Source: Flavobacteriaceae bacterium
GTDB lineage: Bacteria; Bacteroidota; Bacteroidia; Flavobacteriales; Flavobacteriaceae
Direction of reading: 5' to 3'
Assembly (NCBI GenBank): GCA_028825365.1
Contig: JAPKAF010000016.1
Location: 1-33,540, forward strand
Length of the DNA stretch: 33,540 nt
The notes beneath the pieces are model-generated. The model searched no databases and was not told where the DNA came from. It saw nothing but the letters and a program-made list of their open reading frames with translations. The first letter of the stretch is position 1. Every line of letters begins with the position of its first letter. The translations under genes were made by a program, and so were the position numbers. Below, piece after piece: positions 27,177-33,540 of the stretch.

Positions 27177-27982
27177 TTAAGTTGTTTTTTTTTATCATAT
27201 CTACCTGGAGCTAGAACCTTTACTAGTAGAGAAAATATGGTTAGCGGTGCTACTTTTAATATAAACGCAAAAACTTTGTAGGTTTTAGTAGGTATGCTAA
27301 TTGATTTTCCTTTTAATGTATCTTCTACTGCTTCAGTTGCTACTCGTAAGGCTGTTTTCTTTAAAAATACTGGTACACGATCAAATTCTTTTTTAACCCC
27401 ACTAGAGATATGAAACTCTGTGTGTGTAAAGCCTGGACAAACAGCAGTTGAAGTAATACCTTTTCTGTTATAGTTAGAATTGATAGAATCACTAAATCTG
27501 TTCATAAACGTTTTAATTGGACCATAGAGTGATTGAATTGAAGAAGGTGGCGCAAATGCTGCTACAGAAGAAATTATCATAATCCTACCCTTTTTCCTTT
27601 CTATCATTGATGGTAAAAAAAGTTTAGTTAGGGCTATCACTGAAATACCAAGTACTCTCAAGAAATTTTCCTCATCCTCCATGCTAGTTTCAGTAAAAGT
27701 TGAAGGAATTGCATATCCTGCATTATTAACTAACATTTCAACGTTATAATTATTTTTTACACAAAAGTCATAAATTTGATTTGGAGCACTTTTTTCACTT
27801 AAGTCACAGCTGATAAGATCGCATTTGACTTTGTAATCTAAAATGATTTTTTTTGAAATTTCTTGTAATCTTTCTTTTCTTCTGGCTGTTAGAATTATAT
27901 TATAGCCTTTAGAAGCTAATATTTTAGCAATTTCTAATCCTATTCCTGAAGATGAACCTGTAATTAATGCGAATTTTTCCAT
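27173..27982 (-). CDS. Short-chain dehydrogenase/reductase (SDR)
   Basis: 269 aa; 'LITGSSSGIGLEIAKIL', 'LVNNAGYA', 'IISSVAAFAPPSSIQSLYGPIK' (Tyr...Lys). Confidence 0.93.
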   Translation of the reverse strand: MEKFALITGSSSGIGLEIAKILASKGYNIILTARRKERLQEISKKIILDYKVKCDLISCDLSEKSAPNQIYDFCVKNNYNVEMLVNNAGYAIPSTFTETSMEDEENFLRVLGISVIALTKLFLPSMIERKKGRIMIISSVAAFAPPSSIQSLYGPIKTFMNRFSDSINSNYNRKGITSTAVCPGFTHTEFHISSGVKKEFDRVPVFLKKTALRVATEAVEDTLKGKSISIPTKTYKVFAFILKVAPLTIFSLLVKVLAPGRYDKKKQLN

Positions 27983-28016
27983 TCTATAAATTTATACAAT
28001 TAAATATTGTTAAAAT

Positions 28017-28481
28017 TTATTTTCTCCAATTTTGACCTTTTATTTTTAAAGCTGCTGTTATTATATCCGATCTGCTTATAATTCCGAGTATTTTATCTCC
28101 ACTCATTACTGGGAATCGTTTTCTGTTTAAGTCTAGAAATCTTGACGCCGCATCGAAAATAGTCTTATTAGGAGTTATGGTATCAACAGTTTTAGTCATA
28201 AAATTACTTACAGAGTTCTTACTAGTTGGCATATTAAAATATCTACTCTCTAAAATATGTTTCATTATGTCAGTCTCTGAAATTACTCCTACTAGTTTAC
28301 CAAATTTATTTATGACAGGTGCACCAGATATCTTATTGCTATGAAGGGTACTCATAACTAAATATATAGATTCATAGTTAAAAAATGTTATAACATTTTC
28401 ACTCATATAATCTTTGACTAATATTTGAGAATTAGTTTTTTTATGTTCTTTTTTTTTTGGACTTATGTAGTTGATAACCAT
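28017..28481 (-). CDS. CBS-domain pair protein
   Basis: 154 aa; 'VKDYMSENVITF...GAPVINKFGKLVGVISETDIMKHI' and 'VSNFMTKTVDTI...RFPVMSGDKILGIISRSDII'. Confidence 0.93.
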   Translation of the reverse strand: MVINYISPKKKEHKKTNSQILVKDYMSENVITFFNYESIYLVMSTLHSNKISGAPVINKFGKLVGVISETDIMKHILESRYFNMPTSKNSVSNFMTKTVDTITPNKTIFDAASRFLDLNRKRFPVMSGDKILGIISRSDIITAALKIKGQNWRK

Positions 28482-28618
28482 GTATATAAGTTACGAAATA
28501 ATTTAATAATATGCAAAAAGTTTAATTATAGTTATGCAGAATATTATTTATAGTTGCTATTTGAGTTTTATATTTACTTTAATTAATTAATTTTGTCTTA
28601 TTAATTTTTTACTCATTT

Positions 28619-28864
28619 ATGAATAATTTTAGTCATTACAAATTAGATCTACATGGTACATTTTACAAAGATGTAAGCACAAAGGTAGATAGGTTTATTA
28701 GTAAATGTATAGTAGAAAAGGCCCTAGAGGTTGAGATTATTACAGGAAATAGTGATCGCATGAAAGAGCTGGTTAATGAAGTTTTGTTAGAGTATAATTT
28801 AAAGAGTGAAACTCCAATCTATAACAACGGAACTCTACTAATTAATATGTTAATTAAGTTGTAA
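28619..28864 (+). CDS. Stand-alone Smr-domain protein
   Basis: 81 aa; 'YKLDLHGTFYKDVSTKVDRFI' LDLHG motif, 'LEVEIITGNSDRMKELVNEVLLEYNL'. Confidence 0.75.
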   Translation: MNNFSHYKLDLHGTFYKDVSTKVDRFISKCIVEKALEVEIITGNSDRMKELVNEVLLEYNLKSETPIYNNGTLLINMLIKL

Positions 28865-28911
28865 GTCAAGATACTTAAAGTAGATGTTAGTATATTTATA
28901 AAAAAAACATT

Positions 28912-29040
28912 ATGAGTAGCGAATTCTTTGGTAATAAGAGTAAAGATAAATCCCTTGAGAAAAAAGGGGTTAAACAAAAGTTTAAAAATAGTACTTCTTT
29001 TAAAACTTCAGCAGTAAGAAAGACTGGTAGAGGTAAATAA
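28912..29040 (+). CDS. Putative 42-aa basic microprotein, MSSEFFGNKSKDKSLEKKGVKQKFKNSTSFKTSAVRKTGRGK
   Basis: Not in ORF track; ATG at 28912, TAA at 29038-29040, packed between Smr gene and esterase gene (5 bp). Confidence 0.6.
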   Translation: MSSEFFGNKSKDKSLEKKGVKQKFKNSTSFKTSAVRKTGRGK

Positions 29041-29045
29041 TAAAA

Positions 29046-30137
29046 ATGAGAAATTATCTCCACTCATTATTATTTATAACCTCTTGTAATTTTGTTTTTT
29101 CACAAAACTGTGATTCTGTATCTCTTGATAATATTAGTAACCCTGGGCCTTACAATTATGAGGTTATTTTAGAAAGTGACGGAATGAGAGATGGTCCAAA
29201 TTATTATGGAGCAACTTTATACTATCCAACTAATGCCGATGGTCCGTTTGCTAGTTTAGTCCTAGTTCCAGGTTATGTTAGCCCTGAGTATACTGTTTCA
29301 TTATGGGGTCCTTTTTTGGCATCCCATGGAATTATTGTTATGACTATAGGCACTAATTCACTTACTGATTTACCTCAAGATAGGGCCGTAGCACTTTTAG
29401 ACGCTGTTCAAACACTTCAAGAAGAAAATAATCGTGAAAACTCTCCTGTTTACCAAAATATTGATTTAGATAAATTTGCCGTTGGTGGGCACTCTATGGG
29501 TGGAGGTGGAGCTCAAATTGCAGCTACTTTAAATAATAATCTAAAGTCTGTGATTAGCTTAACTCCGTGGATAGAGCCTTGGCTTATTAGTTCTGATTAT
29601 TTAAATCACTCTGTACCATTATTAATAATTAGTGGAGAAAATGACTCAACTGCTAATCCAGAGGAGCATGCGAATCTACATTATCAATATACCCCTATGT
29701 CTACTCCTAAAGCTATTTATGAAGTTCAAAATGGTAGTCACTCTGTTGGTAATTATCCTACATCAGCTAATAACTATATGGGAAAAATTGTGCTAGCGTG
29801 GTTAAGTAATTTTTTAATAGAGGATGAGTGCTATTATCCTTTATTGCTAGAAACTCCGGAGTTTGCATCTCAATATATAAACAACCTAGATTCATTCAAT
29901 TTAATTCAACAGAATTTTATCGATATATCATTTTATCCAAACCCAGTAGTTGATATCTTAACTATAAAAAGTGATTATGCATTCTCAATTAGATATAAAG
30001 TAATAAATACTCTTGGTCAACAGTTATTAGATGGCCACATAGCTCGAGGTATTTATGAAATGGATTTATCTGATCTTAAAAGTGGTTTGTATTACATTAT
30101 TATTAAAGAAAATATTTATAAATTTTTAAAAAATTAA
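29046..30137 (+). CDS. Secreted PET-hydrolase/cutinase-like alpha/beta hydrolase with C-terminal T9SS sorting domain
   Basis: 363 aa; signal peptide; 'LVPGYVSPEYTVSLWGPFLASHGIIVMTIGTNSLTDLPQDRA', 'GHSMGGGGAQ', 'IISGENDSTANPEEHA', 'NGSHSVGN'; tail 'DISFYPNPVVDILTIKS...LKSGLYYIII'. Confidence 0.88.
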   Translation: MRNYLHSLLFITSCNFVFSQNCDSVSLDNISNPGPYNYEVILESDGMRDGPNYYGATLYYPTNADGPFASLVLVPGYVSPEYTVSLWGPFLASHGIIVMTIGTNSLTDLPQDRAVALLDAVQTLQEENNRENSPVYQNIDLDKFAVGGHSMGGGGAQIAATLNNNLKSVISLTPWIEPWLISSDYLNHSVPLLIISGENDSTANPEEHANLHYQYTPMSTPKAIYEVQNGSHSVGNYPTSANNYMGKIVLAWLSNFLIEDECYYPLLLETPEFASQYINNLDSFNLIQQNFIDISFYPNPVVDILTIKSDYAFSIRYKVINTLGQQLLDGHIARGIYEMDLSDLKSGLYYIIIKENIYKFLKN

Positions 30138-30152
30138 TACTTAATATTACAT

Positions 30153-30701
30153 ATGAAAACTTTATTCTTTTTACTTATACCTTCGATTATGTTTAGTCAA
30201 ACTTATGAAACTCAGAAATACACCCTAGTATCCAAATCAGATAATTTTGAAATTAGATATTATCCAAAATCATTAAAAGCGAGAGTAGTTTCAAACGCAA
30301 ATTCTAATAATAACTTCATGAAACTATTTAGGTACATTAGTGGGAATAACGAAGAGCAAAACAAGATTTCAATGACTACTCCAGTGTATATGAATAATGA
30401 TTCTGTTGGTAGTTCAATGGACTTTGTAATGCCTAGTAAATTTGATTTAAATAATATATATAAGCCCAGTGATAATGATGTTAAAATTATAGAATCTAAA
30501 GCTGGTTATTTTGCAAGTTTTAAATATGGGGGGTACTCTAATTCCTCTAAAGTTGAAAACTACACTAACAAGTTATATAAAATATTAGAAGATAAAAATA
30601 TAGAACACAAAGGGAATCCATCATATGTCTCGTACAACAGCCCTTACAAATTTTTTAGTAGAAGGAATGAAATTATTGTTGAAATAAAATATACAGAATA
30701 G
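30153..30701 (+). CDS. Exported SOUL family (heme-binding-like) protein
   Basis: 182 aa; signal peptide; 'YTLVSKSDNFEIRYYPKSLKARV', 'FRYISGNNEEQNKISMTTPVYM', 'VEIKY'. Confidence 0.88.
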   Translation: MKTLFFLLIPSIMFSQTYETQKYTLVSKSDNFEIRYYPKSLKARVVSNANSNNNFMKLFRYISGNNEEQNKISMTTPVYMNNDSVGSSMDFVMPSKFDLNNIYKPSDNDVKIIESKAGYFASFKYGGYSNSSKVENYTNKLYKILEDKNIEHKGNPSYVSYNSPYKFFSRRNEIIVEIKYTE

Positions 30702-30711
30702 CTTTTTATTA

Positions 30712-31116
30712 TTATTGACTAGATTTCATTTTAATAACTATAGCTCCTCCTCGCCCTTGTCCTCCGTATCTGTTTGCAGCACTCATTGATTTTAAAATCA
30801 CAATACTTTTAATATTTTGTGGATTAATAAAACTAGGATACTGTGTGTAGACTTGTCCATCTATATCGAATATTGCATAAGCTGGATTATTTATAGACAT
30901 TGTTCCTCCCCTGATAACAAACCTTGGGTTTGAATTTACCATATTAGCTCCCTCTACTTTTACACCAGGAAATTTACCTATAATTACATCTGCTAATGTG
31001 GTGGCGCCAGGAGAAATCCCAAAACCAGAGCTTTTAATTCTATTTGAAGTATCAATTGATGAGGTTTTACAACTAAAGAAAAATGTTAGTATAGAAATTA
31101 GTAATATTCTTTTCAT
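30712..31116 (-). CDS. Lipoprotein consisting of an isolated TonB-dependent-receptor plug domain
   Basis: 134 aa; lipobox 'FFSC'; 'TTLADVIIGKFPGVKV...NPRFVIRGGTMSINNPAYAIFDIDGQ...NIKSIVILKSMSAANRYGGQGRGGAIVIKMK'; no barrel. Confidence 0.8.
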   Translation of the reverse strand: MKRILLISILTFFFSCKTSSIDTSNRIKSSGFGISPGATTLADVIIGKFPGVKVEGANMVNSNPRFVIRGGTMSINNPAYAIFDIDGQVYTQYPSFINPQNIKSIVILKSMSAANRYGGQGRGGAIVIKMKSSQ

Positions 31117-31118
31117 AA

Positions 31119-33540
31119 TTAATTTTTTATAATTTTCATTGATTTAGAGATGTTATTAACTAAATCTGTAATCTTAATGATATAAATACCAGCACTTAAC
31201 AAGCGTAAGTTAATATTTTTTGAATTACTTTCTAATACTTTTTTTCCTGTTATATCGTATATAATTGAATTAACTTGATTTACACTTTTTATATTAAGTA
31301 TGTTGTTAACTGGGTTTGGATAAATTTTAAAATCTGTAGTATTTATAATTTCATTTTCACTTAGTGAAAAATCACTCCATTTCCATATTCCGCCGGCTAA
31401 TTCTCCATTAAATGAACCTGCCCATCCCATTGTTGAGTTTAAAAATTCAACTCCTAAAAAAGTTTCATTGTCAATGGGATTCCATGTCAATCCACCATCA
31501 AAACTTTGCGATGACCCAGATTGAGATGTAGAGAAAATCGTTTCAGTTCCTTCAACATAAGATACTCCAATGGTATTAACTGGGCCGTTAGGGTCTATTT
31601 GAGACCAACTTTGTCCAGAATCATATGTTCTGTATACATTTGTTCCACTTACTATTATGCCATTATTAGCATCACTAAATGATATTGCACTTCCACTAAA
31701 ATCATTTACTGGGCATTGGTACGCTTGCCAATTATTTCCTCTGTCAGTTGAATGATATAGTGTAGTTGAATTTGTAGTATACCATACATTATCCCCAACA
31801 ACTTCTATTTGAGCAACATATCCATATTCACCTCCACCTGGGTTAGGGATATTAGCAGCTGGTACAGCTTCCCAATTATCACCTCCATCAGAAGTTACAT
31901 ATAGTTCGTATTCTCCACCAATTGGATCTCCTTGAGCAAATCCATAATTCTCATCCCAGAAGTAAACTACATTAGTAAAAGAACCAGTTGAGTTGTATGA
32001 AGCAGAATCTTGGCGTGTCCAACTATTACCTCCATTAGTTGTTTTCCATATACCTCCTACATCTCCACCTATAGTAGGATATCCTACAGCCCATGCTGTA
32101 GTAGAGCTAATAGCAGATACCATAGCAACTCCTAAATCAGTATTTCCTAAGTTAATAGTTCCGCTATTCCAAGTTGAACCTCCATTAGTAGTTTTTGTAA
32201 ATACTTGATAATTTTCACCATCTCCACTCCCATTATATCCAGAAGCCCATACAATGTTTTCATCCACAATTGAAATATTTCTAATTCCTGTGCTAACATT
32301 ATCAAAAGAGGTGTTTTGACTAATCCAAACTCCTGAGGGTTCCTCAGATACAATGATATGAGAATCTTTTGATAAGGTTTGTGTACTTTGAGAATTAGTA
32401 ACCTCTAAGCTTACATCATAAACTCCTTGTGTTGAGTAAAATACTTCTGGTGGATTTTGTCCTGAATATGATGAAGGATTTCCACCTTCAAAAGTCCATT
32501 CCCAATTTGTAATTTCATTTCCACCACCAATTGAATTATCGGTAAAAGTTACATTACCACCCTCATACACATTTAATTGTGAAGTATTGAACCATGGAAT
32601 TGGATCACCTGTTAAAGTAGATTGGACACACTCTAATGCAGCATGAGCATCTATTCTATTTCCAATATTTTGATCTATTTCAACTCCTGTAGACTGTAAA
32701 CAATTTAAAATTTCATCATGATTTAAGCTTGGATTAAGACTTAGCATTTGTGCTACTAATCCTGCAGCAAATGGTGCTGCCATTGATGTTCCACCGAATT
32801 TAGCATAATCATCTCCATCAGCCGTATAAACAGAACTAAGTAATCCTCCAAATGTATATCCGCCAGGTGCTGCAATATCAACCCATGCAACTAAGCCTGC
32901 ATTATAATTTGAAAAAGAAGATTTTAAATCGTTGCCATCAACCGACCCTACGCCGATTACATTTTGATAACCCGCTGGATAAAATATGGTATTGACATTA
33001 TCATTTCCTGCAGCAGCAATAAATATAACTTCTGGATAGTTATTTATTAGGTTTTGTATGGACGCTGATTCATTTGCAGAGCCATAGGACATACTTACAA
33101 CATTAGCGCCATTCTCACAAGCCCATTGAATTCCATTATAGCTATTGTATATAGATCCTCCATCGGCAGAGCTAGGAGTAGCTTTAACGGCTATTATCTC
33201 TGCATTTCCACCAAGTGAGGCAATCCCAATTCCATTATTAATATCTGCTGCTGCTAAACCAGCACAGTGTGTACCGTGAGACCAGCCTGAGCTTTGATTG
33301 TAATAAACTGCTGGATTAGCATCGTTATCATTGTCAGAAACATCCCTTTGTTTATATATTGTTAAATCACTATGGTTATTAGCAACCCCATTATCAATAA
33401 TTGCAACTTTAATATTGCTATTCCCTAATGTTATGTCCCAGGCCTCTTCTGAATCTACTTGAGTATGGTACCATTTATTATTTCCATAATGTTGAGCATC
33501 GTTAGGTATAAAGTCTAGTTTATAAATTGGTTCTTTTTCT
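31119..33540 (-). CDS. S8 (subtilisin-like) protease, PKD domain, YCF48/BNR-like propeller, T9SS C-terminal domain; N-terminus outside window
   Basis: Frame stays open from 33092 to the window edge: ...HTQVDSEEAWDITLGNSNIKVAIIDNGVANNHSDL...SSGWSHGTHCAGLAAADINNGIGIAS...; catalytic Ser in 'FGGTSMAAPFAAGL'; PKD 'NVTFTDNSIGGGNEITNWEWTFEGG'; repeated 'TTNGGSTW/TSDGGDNW/STDRGNNW'; tail 'FKIYPNPVNNILNIKS'. Confidence 0.92.
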   Translation of the reverse strand, partial: EKEPIYKLDFIPNDAQHYGNNKWYHTQVDSEEAWDITLGNSNIKVAIIDNGVANNHSDLTIYKQRDVSDNDNDANPAVYYNQSSGWSHGTHCAGLAAADINNGIGIASLGGNAEIIAVKATPSSADGGSIYNSYNGIQWACENGANVVSMSYGSANESASIQNLINNYPEVIFIAAAGNDNVNTIFYPAGYQNVIGVGSVDGNDLKSSFSNYNAGLVAWVDIAAPGGYTFGGLLSSVYTADGDDYAKFGGTSMAAPFAAGLVAQMLSLNPSLNHDEILNCLQSTGVEIDQNIGNRIDAHAALECVQSTLTGDPIPWFNTSQLNVYEGGNVTFTDNSIGGGNEITNWEWTFEGGNPSSYSGQNPPEVFYSTQGVYDVSLEVTNSQSTQTLSKDSHIIVSEEPSGVWISQNTSFDNVSTGIRNISIVDENIVWASGYNGSGDGENYQVFTKTTNGGSTWNSGTINLGNTDLGVAMVSAISSTTAWAVGYPTIGGDVGGIWKTTNGGNSWTRQDSASYNSTGSFTNVVYFWDENYGFAQGDPIGGEYELYVTSDGGDNWEAVPAANIPNPGGGEYGYVAQIEVVGDNVWYTTNSTTLYHSTDRGNNWQAYQCPVNDFSGSAISFSDANNGIIVSGTNVYRTYDSGQSWSQIDPNGPVNTIGVSYVEGTETIFSTSQSGSSQSFDGGLTWNPIDNETFLGVEFLNSTMGWAGSFNGELAGGIWKWSDFSLSENEIINTTDFKIYPNPVNNILNIKSVNQVNSIIYDITGKKVLESNSKNINLRLLSAGIYIIKITDLVNNISKSMKIIKN

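Noticed and set aside
31993-32353. ORFs 31993..32208 (+) and 32147..32353 (-)
   Set aside because: Shadow frames in the repetitive propeller part of the protease gene.
1-33540. CRISPR arrays, tRNA/rRNA genes, transposases, prophage genes
   Set aside because: No direct-repeat/spacer periodicity, no cloverleaf or rRNA sequence and no transposase/integrase motifs seen by eye; covariance-model and IS searches would be needed for full exclusion.

Overview
AT-rich Bacteroidota (Flavobacteriia-type) chromosomal window. The left half (about 0.1-17 kb) is a complete-looking polysaccharide utilization locus (PUL): galT, galK, an SSS sugar symporter and a GntR-type regulator, divergent from susC, susD, a truncated GH43 lipoprotein, a GH-A-clan hydrolase, a GH43 lipoprotein, two tandem GH43-ricin(CBM13-like)-T9SS paralogs and an exported aldose 1-epimerase. 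The right half holds a MutS2 without a C-terminal Smr domain, an Oar-like TonB-dependent receptor, an operon of ExbB/MotA-like membrane protein, KDERD membrane protein, XRE regulator and saccharopine-dehydrogenase-like protein, then DinB-like, SDR, CBS and stand-alone Smr proteins, a PET-hydrolase/cutinase-like secreted esterase with a T9SS tail, a SOUL-family protein, a barrel-less TonB-plug lipoprotein and a partial S8 protease running off the right edge. Most interesting: the PETase-like polyester hydrolase candidate; a tandem GH43 pair in which one copy has lost consensus catalytic residues; a susD-coupled GH43 remnant; two operator/promoter architectures readable from sequence; and two unannotated microproteins. 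All family calls come from reading motifs by eye; no database search was run.
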